A stretch of DNA of 64,000 nt from Lepiota brunneoincarnata (GCA_023014365.1 JAEBUN010000008.1:434001-498000), one strand, 5' to 3'. Counted from the first letter of the stretch, positions 23,253-36,543 are shown. Notes: generated from the sequence alone by a model not told the origin. Translations and numbers: made by a program.

Positions 23253-24571
23253 ATGAGCGCTCGTGCTACGTATCCTCGCTTCATCTCACTACACGAAAAC
23301 GTTGTTCTCCACATAACGTGGGCTTTAAGAGGGTTATACGATTCTTTCCGTGTGAACACACTATTCTCGACGATTGCTAAGTAGGCCCGTTGTCACTGTT
23401 CAAATGCAGCCGTTCTGACACATCATAGCGACGCCGAAATTCGGGCAAACTTATTCAAATCACTTCTGCTTAATTCTCTGTCAATCACATCAATTTACGC
23501 GTTCGACTTCTTGCTATATGCTCTCGTGAAGGACCAGGAGAAATGGCTGCACCGGAATCTAGGTCGGTTTTACCAAGCACTATGGCTCCTTCCAGTCATT
23601 GGAGCCTCATTTTACCTCAACGTAAGTCCACTCGTGCCCTCATAGTTGGACCTTGACACGGTCATCCCCACCGACAGATAACTTGGTGTAATGTGATTGC
23701 CAAACGGACGTATATCTTACAGTATGGCCCCCGTGCGGTAGCCCATCCACCAAGGAACTACACCAACTTCCTGAATCAACTGGCAACATCGGCGTATAGA
23801 GTTGTCATGGTGTTCACGTCCGTGGTAGTTTCATATTGTTTGAAGAAAGTACCGTATGTTGGTCCAGGGCTTGAGTTTACTTTTTTGTGCTGGGTTGACT
23901 CGTGAGCACACAATCACACTAGCCATTGCTGCCAAGAACTAAAGATTTTGTTCATGACGACAGGTACTATTTTTTCGAGTACGTCATTTCGAGGAGTCAA
24001 CTGTCGCGGCGGGTTTCTCATTTTGGGAACCATTTAGATCTGTTTGGATATACAAAGGGTTCTCGTTTTCTGGTCGGATACGACATCTTGAAGAACGATG
24101 GGCCTATTATCTTGCCTTTGGTCAGTTTCCCTTCCAAATGGAGGCCTGAGGTTTCAGCTACTAATCAGCTCTCACAGGGCTCCCTTCGGCCGTAATTTGC
24201 ACGGCGGAAACAGGCCTAGCAAGTTTCGCCCTTTTTGCCCTTGTTTTCCCTCTGGTATGCCTGGCATTTCAAAAAAATCGTTGGCTCGTATAACCTTTCC
24301 TCAGTATATCATTCTTGCGACACATGCCCGCCCAGCCCCAGTCAACCCTTACAACCCCTCGAGTACGACCGACGGCGACGTGATCCGTCACCCTTCCCCT
24401 TTCATCCCCATCCGCCTGCCCGTGTTCGCTCCAGTGGTATTTTTGAACGATCTCATTGCGAAATTACTTGACGTGACGGTACCCCCAACGAAATCGAACC
24501 ACCCAAACAGAAATCGTGCATTGAGTGACCCTTCCGAAAGCGTAGAAGACTGGGACCGGGATCGAGCTTAA
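23253..24571 (+). CDS. EI24 (etoposide-induced 2.4) family membrane protein
   Basis: An EI24-domain multi-pass endoplasmic reticulum membrane protein; animal relatives act in autophagy and calcium handling. I start at MSARATYPRFISLHENVV because it leads in frame through the intron ending CATCATAG into NDAEIRANLFKSLLLNSLS. Later exons give YAFDFLLYALVKDQEKWL, WLLPVIGASFYLN, NVIAKRTYILQYG, LNQLATSAYRVVMVFTSVV and YYFFEYV, the family pattern. The 3' region reads RPAPVNPYNPSS, IPIRLPVFAPVVFLNDLIAK and ends in an acidic tail EDWDRDRA. Several hydrophobic helices are visible. Exact junctions between 23880 and 24310 are not settled. The neighbour is convergent SEN34. Confidence 0.75.
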
Positions 24572-24706
24572 TATGATGAGGGGGTCTCCTTCGCCTCAAT
24601 TAGCAAGCACCACTCGGGTCATTATCGGGGCGAGAAGGAAGTTGGACTAGATCATGTACCACGACCACACATACCCTACGGATTCTAATACCAGTCCATT
24701 TATCAT

Positions 24707-25849
24707 TCAACCGAATCCAGCCCATTCAATTGAAAGATAAGATACCTCCCTCCTTTCCTCGTCCCAAGTGCACAAAAGATGGGACTTTTTGGTGGCAGTA
24801 CCCAATCTGCCGTGCGCGACTATCTCCATGGGCCTTAGAGTTTGGGAAGGCGACTCTATTACTGTAGCAACAAAGTGCGAATGATATCTCAGCGGGTCAC
24901 CTGAAAAGGAGAAATATGAAGAGTCCGCCGAGAGAGGAGGTAAATGGAACGAACCCGGATAAACCAGATAATCTCCACCAAACTTGATACCACTTCCCAT
25001 GAAATAGCCTTGCTCCCAGAGGCTCCTGAACACACTGCATCTCGCGCGTTCACTGAGACTGGAAGGGTACGTCCAGATGCCCCCATTCCTAGCAGCCTCT
25101 ATTGTTGTGAATGTCGCTTTTTCAGGGGAATACCAGTGATATTCCGATGCAGAGGGAATAGTTATGGTGTAGTTGGAAGAAGTGGTTGATGGCTCTGGAG
25201 TACTTGATTCAGGAGCACTAGCCATCCCGTTTGTAACCCCTTCCCGCGAACATTCTTGCGATCCTGAGGTTTGGATTGGTACGTTGACATCCTCGGCGGT
25301 GGATTCTATGGCGAGTTTCTGCGCCTCCGCAAGTCGCCGGCGCTCCTCTCGCTCTTTCCGCTTCTTCATAGCTTCCTCGGACAGTGATCGAGTGGTTTCT
25401 TTCTTTAGGATTTTAGTTTCAGCGAGGGCGACTTGTTGTTGGAAGGAAGCTTGCTGCTCGTCGTTCCAACTCTCTAATTCTAAAAGACTCGGCTGTAGAT
25501 GAGCGGTAGGGTCGTCAACGAGGACGGCGATTCCTATGTCGGAGTCAGCGTCGTGTTAGATTATGAATCTGGTTCTGGAGGAGCTACCGTTTTCAACTAG
25601 AAGAACAACCTCCTCAGGAAGAAGAATAAGAGGTACCCCCAGGAATACATTCTGCTGTGATAGATGAGGAAGTGTGCCAGTCAGGATTCCACAAATACGA
25701 TGTTCAGAACGAAGCGCTGCAATGTCTGTCTTGAGACAGGTTGGCTGTGAGTGAAATATCGGACAAGACTGTCTTATGCGCTGACCATCGACATTCCAGA
25801 GGTATGCGGTTTTGTTCGATACTCTGAGTATTTTCTTGCCTGTGCTCAT
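24707..25849 (-). CDS. SEN34: tRNA-splicing endonuclease subunit Sen34
   Basis: Sen34 is a catalytic subunit of the heterotetramer that cuts introns from pre-tRNA at the 3' splice site. The N-terminus is MSTGKKILRVSNKTAYLW, then DIAALRSEHRICGILTG. A Glu/Lys/Arg-rich coiled region follows (KKRKEREERRRLAEAQ), and then the nuclease domain RSLWEQGYFMGSGIKFGGDY. The catalytic triad fits Tyr in YLVYPGDP, His in RYHSHF and Lys in TKKSHLLCTW. The intron inside YPG/DP is clean GT-AG. Only 89 bases separate this start from the divergent IAH1 start; an upstream in-frame ATG at 25903 would shorten that further. Two tRNA genes in the same window carry introns that would be its substrates. Confidence 0.92.
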
Positions 25850-25938
25850 GGGGATGATCAAGGGATATTCGGTACTTGCCGCTTCTGCCCAGCTTGGTGA
25901 CAAGATAAGATATGAATCTCAGTCACCTCCAAAGCTCA
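25850..25938. promoter_or_regulatory. very short bidirectional promoter SEN34 / IAH1
   Basis: Just 89 bases lie between the two start codons, so both 5' UTRs and core promoters must overlap or extend into the opposite gene. No TATA box is evident. Confidence 0.5.
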
Positions 25939-26940
25939 ATGGCCGCAAATGTGCAGGATGCTTTTATGCTCTTCGGGGATTCTATCACACAGGGCGGATG
26001 GGAGCCTGATCTTAACGGACTAGGCCAACGGCTCGCGCGTGAGTTGCTTGTAGATACCCTGGAATCTGTGTGTGACAGACACTGCGCAGACGTCTATGCC
26101 CGAAAGCTGGATGTTCTGAATCGAGGGTTCTCTGGCTACAACACCGACTGGGCGCTACCAGTGTTTGAACAGGTATGATAATTACGCTCTACCGGACCAA
26201 AAAATAGATTGCACGGCGGTTCGTAACAGTGTTTCGCCGGACGCGGGAATGAGAGCGCCCCACTGGTACGAGTTCTCACCATATGGTTCGGTGCCAACGA
26301 TGCCTGCATCCTGCCATCGGCACAACATGTTCCACTAGACCGGTTCAAAGCCAATTTGAAGAAGATGGTTCAGCTGGTCAAGTCCCCAGACTCCCCGCAT
26401 CATTCTCCAGAGACCAGGATCATACTTCTAACGCCCCCTCCTGTCAATACACATCAAAGACGAGCCGACTTGCAATCGCGTAATCCGCCGTTGGCACTGG
26501 ACAGGTTGTTTGAGACGACCAGATTATATGCCCAAGCGGTTCAAGAGATCGGCGTCGAAGATGAAGTGGCCGTAGTGGATGCTTGGTCGTTGCTATGGGA
26601 TGGTGCTGGAAGGGACGAAGCGTCTCTCAGTCGTTACATGGAAGATGGTTTACATTTGAATAGTGTAGGATACCAGGTTAGTATTCAAGTCGACTCCATT
26701 GCAGTTGTCCTTGCCGGCGGTGCTGGGCGCTGATGGGATACAATTAGGTTGTTTACGATCAATTGATCAAAACAATTGTGGAGAAATATCCGGAGGTTCA
26801 TTACGACAATATCCGCTCCATATTTCCCTGGTGGGTTCTTACGGATAGCCAACTCGAAAGTGTTGACCTAACATATATGCAGGTGGGCTGACATTAACTT
26901 TGACAATCCCAACGAATGCCTCTACATCAGAAAGAAATGA
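25939..26940 (+). CDS. IAH1: GDSL/SGNH esterase, isoamyl acetate-hydrolysing type
   Basis: A small SGNH hydrolase like yeast Iah1, which splits acetate esters. Start MAANVQDAFMLFGDSITQGG carries the block I nucleophile serine in GDSIT. After an intron comes HVYARKLDVLNRGFSGYNT (block II Gly), then TIWFGANDACIL (block III Asn) and DGLHLNSVGYQ (block V Asp and His). The end reads INFDNPNECLYIRKK. Four exons are joined by short GT-AG introns, the last two flanking YDQLIKTIVEKYPEV and SIFPW. No signal peptide is present, so it should be cytosolic. All four catalytic-site blocks are intact. Confidence 0.92.
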
Positions 26941-27861
26941 TTAGGAGCTATACGGAGAAGGGACAGGGTATTACATAGATCTGCCACGAGGCGTGTGAAA
27001 CGTCTAAATTGCCTTTTGTGGATAAAGAAAACAACAAGCTAGTTGTCACGCTTCAGGTACCGTCCGATACGCGATCACGTGATAATTTGAACATTAGCCA
27101 ACTTGATGCAAATAAAGAGCTGGAGAAGAGGGGGCCGTGAGGCTGAACGTCCACGTTGTTGCCACTCTTTCGTCCAGAAGAGCGACAGAGAGACATTGCG
27201 CTCTTGCTCCTGCCCATCCGAGACACACTAATTTTCGTTTTCTCCCAACAACTACTAGACTCCTACTTTACAAATTTAGCCAGAGAAGGTGGGTGGACTG
27301 GACCCACAGTTGTCTACAACTCTATTTGCGCTTCCCATACCTCGTGAGAACTTTGAGCCTGTTGTTCTCAACTCCGCCAGCGTCCATCCTACTAACGTCG
27401 CATTTCTACCACTTGTCTCAGGTGCGGCCTCCTCCGCCATTACACTCCTTGTATCTTCAAGGTTCGTGTCAGTTTCTGTGTCATTCGTTCTTGTGATCAG
27501 CTGCCACACATGGAGCATCACGAATGGGCTTATTGCCGGGATGAACTTGTGCCCAAAATGGGCGAACAATGGCAACCATCCATGTTCGACTTTCTCCTGG
27601 ACCTTCCTCCGTCATATGTCCATGGCACTGATGACCATTGTTAGTATCTAGCTACTTGAATCGAGGCTATCAAAAGGCCACGATCTCTTTTACACCCATC
27701 GCGACACTGGTTTGTCATGTTTGTTTCACCGATCGTATGAGACCCAAACTCAACATTCTCCTACCCACCTCGTGCATGCTTCTACCTTCTCTTTCTTCGG
27801 ATCGTGACTTCTCTTAACGCTTCGCCTTTCCTCCATCAACTTCTTGCTGCCACGAACCGCT
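26941..27861. other. CDC25 promoter region
   Basis: About 920 bases between IAH1 and the CDC25 ATG. Plus-strand frames (for example 27289-27651) have no domain; they may be leader sequence or upstream ORFs. Pyrimidine-rich tracts increase toward 27860. Confidence 0.4.
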
Positions 27862-30245
27862 ATGCGATACCAACCAACTCTGTCCTACCTGCAACTACAG
27901 ATAGAGTCACCGCATCCATACAAGAGACGCAAGAAGCACTTGCTTAACGATACATCCAACGGCCAGATGCCCTTGTTTTCCCATACCACGAGCCAACATT
28001 TGATGCCGCCCTTGGCGCCCTCTCGTAAACGCAGTCAACGCTTTATTCGATGTGATGTCGACGAATTTGTTTCGTCCGATCTGGAAGTTTCGTTTGCTTC
28101 AACTGTTTCATTACATTCACCTCCCAAGGAACATGTTCCTCTTACACCGGACCGAGATTACGCCGAACCCATGGATATTTCGCCTGCCCCCCCGCCTGAA
28201 CCTTCGCTCGATGGTAGTGAAGAACGGAAGACCCGCCCCCGTGCATATACAAGTGGCGCAAGACTGTTTGGAAACGATCTCAGCAACAACACGCCTACGC
28301 TTTTACCGAGCTTACAAATTGCTCCTGCACCGTCTTTGGAATCCAGTGCTTCTCATTCGTCAAGCAAGCGTATCCAACGTTCTGCCCTGCCAGCCGAATG
28401 GCTTATGAGCGCTCGTGCCCCTGAAAACAAACTAGAAGTACGTGGTATTCCCGTTTTTGTATTATGCCGACTAACATGAAGTCCATTCAGCCAACCCCGA
28501 CGTCTCCTCCTGCCGACGATGCGATGGACGTCGATTCTTCTTATTCCATGGCTCAAGAAGTTGTCGCCCCGGTCGCCCCACTGTCATTCCCACCAGTGCC
28601 TCAAACGGCTCATCCGACCACTAGCACTTTTGGTGCATTGTTCTACAACACCATGTCACCTCGTCGATCGTTCGAGTCTCCCTTAAATTATCAAATGAAG
28701 AAACGTCGTTCTGCATCTCCGGACATAGTGCCTACGCTAGAGCGTGAGCCTCCGTCTTCACCTGCTTTCCCCCCGTCACCATCGGAAGCCAAGGTTGATC
28801 GTATGGGCGCAGGGAAGCCTACTCTGCAGGGCTTGGGTGCGCCCTCGCTGTTCACCAAGCGTGCTCGCCGAACTGTTATCTCTGCTATGGTTCAGCCGTC
28901 CGATGCACCACAATCGGCCATTCCAGTTATCGATTCAAGCATCGAACATGACAGTAGTCCCCGGGCTGCGCCACCCGTCCGTCGCGCCTTCTCTGCCTTC
29001 CTCCCTCCTTCGGTACATACGGAGCAATTTTCAGAGGACTCTTCTTTTGATGGACCCGACGCGTCTTCCCCGGCCCAAGCTTACGCTAAGAGGCAGCAAG
29101 TTAAAACAATCAGACGCTGTGATGGCTCGGAGAGCCTGAGGTCTGTTACTGGTGCCTCCGCCCTGGTGGCACGCGAGAGTCCTGGTCGGCTCATGAGTAG
29201 CCCTTATTCCAAGTACATGGCCCCTTATTTGGGTGGTTTTGGAGACAACGAAGCCCACGGTAAAGTATTGCCGTGTCATAAAGTCACAGAGGACGGTCTG
29301 ATGCGCATCACCTGCGAAACTGTACGCTTTGAAACTTTGCTGTGTTCGGAGGGATTACTCACAAGCATTGTTCAGCTTAATGCTCTCATCGATGGCAGAT
29401 ATGACTCACAAATCCACGACTATCACGTCATTGATTGTCGGTTTGATTATGAGTACAATGGTGGCCATGTTCCTGGAGCTGTAAACATCAACACGACGGC
29501 AGCTGTCGAGGAGCTGTTGCTTGGACCTAGCCTTACAAAACCAAAGCCGTCTGTCAGTGGAGACGCGGTGAGAAAGACGGTCCTCGTTTTTCACTGCGAA
29601 TTCAGCGCCAAGAGGGCACCCACCTTGTGAGTTGAAACGCGACGCCTCTTTGTTTCTGTGCCTCAAATTTGAATGACTAGTGCCAAACATTTGCGTGCTA
29701 AAGACCGTGCTATGAGCAACCTGGTGTATCCCAAGATACATTACCCTGAACTCTACGTCCTCGAAGGAGGCTACTGCGCCTACTTCAAGGTTTCTAGGCA
29801 CCGCTGTGAACCACCTGCCTATGTTAGGATGGACGATCCTAATCATGCCGTTGAGCGCAGGGAGGATCTTGATCAATTCCGCAAGGTTAAATTTGGTAGA
29901 CACAAGTCATACGCATATGGCGAAGGCATGAGCAAATCCAGCTCTATTACATCCCAACCACAACCCGGTCAGACGAAGCGTAATACTGCACCCACGATAT
30001 CGGGCCCCATCCAGATGTTTGCCGCGGCGAATGCGGCTCGCGGTCGTCGCACCGGACCTCTGGCCCCCCTGGCAGAAGACACCGGAAATACTACGACTGA
30101 AGCAGACGACACAGACACCGATATTGGCGATAGCCCCTGTCCCCCTCCGACTAAAGCCGGTGTGCTTAAGGGAAAGAAGCCAATCCGCACATCCCTCATG
30201 AGGGCCGAGACGTATGGGCCATCGCGTTTGGCTCTCGGCTGCTGA
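27862..30245 (+). CDS. CDC25: M-phase inducer phosphatase Cdc25
   Basis: Dual-specificity phosphatase that removes inhibitory phosphates from Cdk1 and triggers mitosis. Exons 27862-28437, 28491-29321, 29376-29626 and 29681-30245 sum to 741 codons in phase. The first 460 residues are Ser/Pro-rich and disordered with many SP/TP sites, as expected for a regulated N-terminus. The rhodanese-fold catalytic domain follows: ITCETLNALIDGRYD, HVIDCRFDYEYNGGHVPGA, and the active-site loop VFHCEFSAKRAP, which is the CX5R motif with intact Cys and Arg. YPELYVLEGGYCAYF is the C-terminal family block. A basic tail ends RAETYGPSRLALGC. The ATG at 27862 is the first in frame after the leader. Confidence 0.95.
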
Positions 30246-31254
30246 ATATGCCAGGATTTTACCATGTGGGATCAGCCTATATGACCCTGTTGTGTCCCAA
30301 TGTCATGCGCTGTTTGAGTATCAGGACCATCCCACCCAGCATGGTATATGAAACGATTATGCTGCACGACTTTCTCCTATCAACAATAGACAACCGTATG
30401 GGCATCCCTATGATTCGTTCAAGATCTACCGCCTCATTGAAATCCTCGTTCCTTTTTTCGCTTACGGCCCCTTCACTTGGGGTTACTGGCCAGGACACCG
30501 CACTGCTTGCGCCAGTTGGTCTTGTATCACCAAGAGTCTTCTTTTCGCCCCGCGTTCATAAGAAGATCACATTATCAATCCATCCCATCTACCTACCCCT
30601 CATGGCATCTTCATCATTTCCACATCTCCAACAAGATCTCATTATGCACTAAGTGTAACTTTCCTCATCTTGATATCCAAGAACTGTCAACACTATCATA
30701 CATCTCTGGATGTTTGACTACTTTTCCATGGCATATCGAACACTCTTTTCCTCTGTTTTTTTATCTGTTTTCAATATACGGTTTATTCTGTTTTATTTCG
30801 CCTCATCTTCCGTGTTTTTTTCTGATATCTTGCCTCTAGTTAGGTTATCGTTTTTTTTTTCGGTATATTTCCTGGCTGTCTTATTACCGCACCGGCGGGA
30901 GGCACTTCCTAGTCACGCACTGTCTCCAAGCTTGGTTTGGCCCACTTGTTCTACACCTAATCTCGAATTTGAAAGGACTGTTCAAATTTAGTTCGACAAG
31001 GCTTTGTTCGTCTTCAGTTTATGGCCCTTTCCCCTCTATTCCCTGTATTTATGTTCCTCGAGAACCACATAGCCTGTCCTGTCTCAAACACTATCTCTAC
31101 GACTGAGGGTCCCATCTGTGAATACGCTCTTTGGAATTCCTCGCGTTTTCTTTGTTTGTCTTGTGTTGCGTTGCCAAATATTCACCAACGCGTTAAAGCT
31201 TAGGTCATACGCCTAATGATCTCGTCTAATTGAGATTCTTCAACTCAGTCCTTA
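30246..31254. other. CDC25 3' region and CCT1 promoter
   Basis: About 1 kb, T-rich especially at 30700-30870. No supported gene; short frames are hydrophobic because of the T content. Confidence 0.45.
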
Positions 31255-33302
31255 ATGTTTCAACGAGATCCTCGCGCGGGGGCTTTCCTTGGTGGAGATC
31301 GCGTCTCTGGGCAGGACATTCGTGATCAGAATGGTGGGTGTTATGACCCTTGGGGCAAGTTAAGCTCACCTTCGATCGACATATCTCTAGTTATCGCTGC
31401 GCAATCCATCGCCAACATCGTAAAAAGCTCCTTGGGACCTCTAGGACTTGATAAAATGCTCGTTGATAACATTGGGGTACGTGGAAAATTTTTTATTGAT
31501 GAATCCATACGCTCACACTTGGTGAACATATCCAGGAAGTGACCATATCCAACGATGGTGCTACCATCTTGTCTTTGTTGGCGGTTGAACATCCAGCTGG
31601 ACGTATCTTTGTCGACCTTGCACAAAAGCAGGACAAAGAAGTTGGTGATGGGACAACGTCTGTGGTTATCATTGCTGCAGAGTTGCTGCGGCGCGCGAAC
31701 GAACTTGTAAAGGCCAAAATCCACCCCACGACGATCATCACTGGTTATAGGCTGGCGTGTCGAGAAGCTGTCAAGTTTCTACAAGACCAGTTGAGCATAA
31801 AGGTGGACTCACTGGGAAGGGAAGCGTTGATCAATGTTGCGAAGACTACGATGGCGAGCAAAATTCTTGCGGGGTGAGTGTGGGCTGATTATCTCGCATG
31901 TACATTTTGATCGAAGGGTCGAAATTTCACAGCGATGACGATCTGTTTGCCCCCATGGCCGTTGACGCTATGCAAGCAGTCAGGACGATCAATTTGCGCG
32001 GAGACATCAAGTATCCCGTCAAGGCGGTCAATGTGTTGAAGGCTCATGGTCGTAGTGCTCGCGAATCTCTATTTGTGCAGGGTTACGCTTTGAATTGTAC
32101 GGTTGCAAGTCAAGGCATGTCGTCCTATTCTGCCTCTCGGTCCTCGGCTGAGCATTAATCGCAGCCATGAAAAAACGCATTGTGAATGCGAAGATCGCCT
32201 GTTTGGATATTAACCTACAAAAGGCTCGCATGCAACTAGGGGTCCAGATCCTGGTGGATGATCCCAACCAGCTAGAAGAGATTCGCAAGCGGTACGCGCT
32301 TCGGTTTAAGCGCGGCTCGATGTGCTGACGTAGCTCCAGCGAAGCAGAGATCACGCTTGAGAGAATCAGGAAGATCCTCGCAGCTGGAGCCAACGTTGTT
32401 TTGACCACCAAAGGTATTGACGACCTCTGCCTAAAGGAGTTTGTTGAAGCCGGCGCAATGGCCGTTCGCCGGTGCAGGAAAGAGGATCTGCGTAGGATTG
32501 CCAAGGCTACTGGTGGCCAACTCATCGCTAGCATGGCGAATCTGAACGGAGATGAGACATTTGAACCAGGCTACCTGGGTACCGCCGACGAAGTGATCCA
32601 GGAGCGTATTTCGGACGATGAGCTCATCCTGATCAAGGGTACCAAGGTGGTAAACTCGGCGTCGATTGTGCTGCGGGGTGCAAATGACTACATGCTAGAC
32701 GAGATGGAGAGAGCGCTTCATGATACTTTGTCCATTATTAAACGGACGCTTGAGAGTGGGGCCGTTGTTCCTGGCGGAGGGGCAGTCGAATCGGCCCTCA
32801 GTATCTATCTTGAAAACTTTGCTACAACATTGGTGGGCTACTGCATTATGACGTATACCCTTTGATCTGACATGCGTTGGGTAGGGCTCGAGGGAACAGC
32901 TCGCTATCGCCGAATTCGCGAGTGCACTCCTGTCTATCCCTAAGCAGCTTGCCGTAAATGCCGCCAAGGACTCGACCGAACTGGTGGCGAAATTGCGCTC
33001 GTACCACAACGCGGCCCAGAAATCGCCCCATGGTGACCAAAAAAAGGTGTTCCTACGATATGGGCTCGACCTTCTGAACGGCGAGGTTCGCGACAACGTG
33101 GGAGCGGGTGTTCTGGAGCCTACCATGAGTAAAGTCAAGAGCTTAAAGTCCGCCTACGAGGCTGCTGTAGCACTACTTCGCATTGACGATGCAATTCAGT
33201 GCGTACCAGGTAGGCGTGTTATCTGTTCGGCTTTGACAGGCGATTGGAAGTAATGCCGTTTCTACAGAACCAAAAGGCGAGCGTGATCCGCATGGCCATT
33301 GA
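31255..33302 (+). CDS. TCP1: T-complex protein 1 subunit alpha (CCT1)
   Basis: Subunit of the eukaryotic cytosolic chaperonin that folds actin and tubulin. Start [19 protein letters not shown] leads to [20 protein letters not shown], then the ATP site SNDGATIL and [17 protein letters not shown], with the catalytic Asp in GDGTT intact. Apical-domain blocks are [19 protein letters not shown] and [19 protein letters not shown]. The equatorial C-terminal half has [17 protein letters not shown] and [17 protein letters not shown]. The end is [17 protein letters not shown] after a last short intron. All introns appear GT-AG. It is the alpha paralogue because of the PHGH end and the apical sequence. 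Confidence 0.96.
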
Positions 33303-33652
33303 GGACAGTAAAACAAATCACTGCCACCTTTACAGATGTAACTAGAGCACCTTACTGAAAATAATGACGACACATCTTGTAAAAACTCCTGTTCTGTTAA
33401 TCCTGAGATGTTGCCACCCCGGGGCGACGCGTTTTGACAGCACGTGATCCTCCGACCGAGGATCAACATTTCAAACCAGAACAGCGTCGGTCAACGTCTG
33501 TTTCCTGTTCTACTTAATATCCTCCAACCTCAGCTCTCTCTTTCACCACCGTTCGGCGTGTCAAACTGTCCGGACTAGCATCCGGCACCCCACTCCCCAC
33601 GCTGTGACCCATCCAAACCACCTGCCACCGAGGTCTTTGACCCATATGCGTA
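33303..33652. other. TCP1-CDC27 intergenic region
   Basis: 350 bases; holds the TCP1 3' UTR and the CDC27 promoter. A C/T-rich stretch precedes the CDC27 ATG. No other feature seen. Confidence 0.45.
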
Positions 33653-36543
33653 ATGCAGGCCAACTCATCAACCCAGTCGTTCTTTCCCTACCTTTGCCAA
33701 CGCTTTCAAACCCTTGTGTGGTTATGTCTCGACGCTGATCTTACCAAGTCGGCCGTGTTCCACGCGGAACGCTACTTCGCGATTGATCCCACGAATCATG
33801 ATTCGCGACACCTTTATGCAATTGCTCTACTCCGGGGAGGCCAGACATATTCGGCCTTGAACCTTGTCAGCACAGCAGAGGACAATCAATGTACTGGGTG
33901 CTTGGAGATTAAGTCCAAGTGTTGCACTGCGCTTGGCCGACATAGGCTGGCGCGGGAAGCACTGGAGGCAACTTTGCAGGATAAGAATTATATGAAAGCT
34001 GGTGAGACGCTTTATTCTTCGTCATTGCGTGGGCTTTATGTCTTGTTAGCGTTTTCCGCGACTCGGGTTGCACACCCGTTTCCAGAAGAGGCGGCACTCC
34101 GGTGTAGAGCTGGAAATGTGGCATTGAAAGGAAATCTTCCAGAAAAGGCCTCACGGTGTTATCGAGAGGCCCTTGCATCCAATCCATACCTTTGGGAAGC
34201 ATTCGAGGGATTGTGTGTACTAGGTCAGCCTAATTCTTTGGACCCCTTCCATCCGCTTTTCCATTGAGGTTTTCCCCTACAGGATCAGTACCTGATATAG
34301 ACGAACTCTTCCCGCCACGACCTTTCCCCGTGAAAGCGTCACCGCAAAATGATGGAATGTCGAAACCTGGGCCTACAGCCACTGGTACAGGATTTTTTAC
34401 TCCGGATGGAGGTGGTGGAGGAAACTTGTTTGGGACGTGGAAGCCGGAGGGACAAACCCAACCTTTCAGAATAGGACCGCGTGATTCTCTGTGCGTAGCC
34501 TTGAGTGGCGTGAAGCTGAAGTCGTCTGTTGATTTTGAACCAGCGCCACCAATGAATCCTCCATATATCCACTCGAAAACTCCTTTCAGCAACCCCAAAA
34601 CCATCGAACTACTCGATCACAGCTAGCCAATGGTCCCCTACAGATTCATCCCTCTCGGCCACTTTCATCCGCGGATGAAGCTGGCCCGGTACCTAAGCGG
34701 TTGCGCTCAACAGTTCACCAGGCTGAAGTCGTCAAGCCGAAGAGTAAATCGAATTCGGACGACCCCTTGAAAAAGGCACGCGCACGCCCGGCCTTGCTAT
34801 TTGCTAACATCTTCTCATCTTCCGGTCGTCGTTCTCAGCATGCGGCGTCCTCTAGGAACGTAAATGCTCCTGGAAAGGGGAATGTTCAACCTGCCGCATC
34901 TATTCTTCCCCCACGAAGAAGCAGTCGCTTGCTTAGTGGCACAGGAGCAAAACAACCTCACCCCTCGACAAAGGTAGACATACTCCTGATCTGCTTGTAC
35001 ACCATTGCGTTTGCAGGCAACTGATTATCTTTCCCCCCTTCTTTTATTAGCATGCACCTACCCGGGATCGACGACGACAGGCAAGCCACGCACGGACGCT
35101 TTCCGCCGGAATCAGACAAGGATGACGATGTCTTTTCTGGCGGAGATGCCAATTACCTACCTTCCCCACCTCCCGCTCCCCTTTCAACCCATCTTGAATC
35201 CCCCTCCTCACCAAATACCTGGTCTGCTGTGCAGGAACAACATGCGCAAGAAGAATACGACAATCAGATGGCGGAATACCACATCTATGACCTAATACGA
35301 CGCTTTGCCAGCGCAACGCGGGCTTTGGCCACGTATGACTGCCGCAAATGTTTGAGTGACCTGAACCAGCTTCCGAATCCCCATCAAAACACACCATGGG
35401 TGCTAGCCATGGTTGGAAGAGCCCAATTTGAGCAGCAAGATTACTTTTCTGTGCGTTCTTGACTCATTCGCTGTTTGAATTATTTCTGATGGTCGTTGTC
35501 AAAATCCAGGCCGAACGCGCCTTCAAAGCGGTGCGAGTGCTAGAGCCACATCGGCTGTGGGATATGGAAGTCTACTCGACCCTTTTGTGGCATTTGCAAA
35601 AGAATGTGGATCTATCGTATCTGGCTCAGGAGCTTCTCAACATCAACCCTCGGTCACCTCAGGCATGGATTGCAATAGGGAATTTATTCTCACTACAAAA
35701 GGAGAAGACACAAGCCCTGGCATGTTTCCGGCGTGCGGCACAACTGGATCCAACGTGTGCATATTCCTTTACATTAAGTGGTCACGAGTCGATCGACGAA
35801 GACCTGGATAAAGCGATTAACTTCTTCCAAACCGCATTGCGGGCTGATCCTCGTCACTATAATGCTTGGTATGTTGGTGTTGGTGACAGGCGTGCTTTAC
35901 TTTGTTTTAACGCGATTGTCAGGTATGGCCTCGGGACATGCTACTTGCGCATGAGCAAAATACGGCTAGCAGAATATCACTACCGCAAGGCGCTTGATAT
36001 TCATCCCAGAAACGTGGTTCTGATGGGCTGCGTGGGGATGGTGAGCAGTTAATCCACATCATTTCGGGAGCGACGAAGGACTGAACGGACCCGTTATTTT
36101 ACGTATTCACAGGCTGTCGAGCGCCGTGGGGACCGTGAAGGGGCACTCGACCTGTTTGACAGAGCCGTGCGGCTTGCTCCAGAAAACGCCTTGGTTCGTT
36201 ATCGCAGGGCAAAGATTCTTGTCTCGATGAGGAAATACGGGGTGCGCAACTATTTCTAGCGGCTTTTGATTTTAAAGTCCATACTGAGTGTCATTTTTAT
36301 TCGGGCACGTCATACACACAGCCTGCTATAAAGGACCTAGAGGAACTGAGGATGATGACACCGGAGGAATCCAACGTGGTGTTCCAGCTCGCTAAGGTGT
36401 ACCGCCTGGTTGGAGATGAGGTCAAGTCTGCGCAGATGCTGGCCGTCGCACGTGACATTTCTCCGAAGAGCGCAAATAAGATCAAGAAGTTACTTGATAC
36501 GGTGAAAGACGAGCTCGGGGATGACAGGATGGATGAAGGATGA
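33653..36543 (+). CDS. CDC27: anaphase-promoting complex subunit 3 (Cdc27, TPR protein)
   Basis: Scaffold subunit of APC/C that binds Cdc20/Cdh1 through its TPR superhelix. The N-terminal TPRs include TLVWLCLDADLTKSAVFHAE and RGGQTYSALNLV. A long Ser/Pro-rich loop with RPLSSADEAGPVPKRLRS and RRSSRLL follows (about 34290-35210), as in other Cdc27 proteins, where it is phosphorylated in mitosis. The C-terminal TPR array reads DLIRRFASATRALATYDC, YLAQELLNINPRSPQAWIA, NFFQTALRADPRHYNAW, YGLGTCYLRMSKIRLAEYH and AVRLAPENALVRYRRAKIL. The end is KDELGDDRMDEG. About eight introns, all GT-AG. The start at 33653 is the first usable ATG, but a short upstream coding exon cannot be excluded. Confidence 0.93.

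Noticed and set aside
27137..27651. Overlapping plus-strand ORFs upstream of CDC25 as a separate gene
   Set aside because: No domain, no consistent exon chain; better read as promoter or leader.
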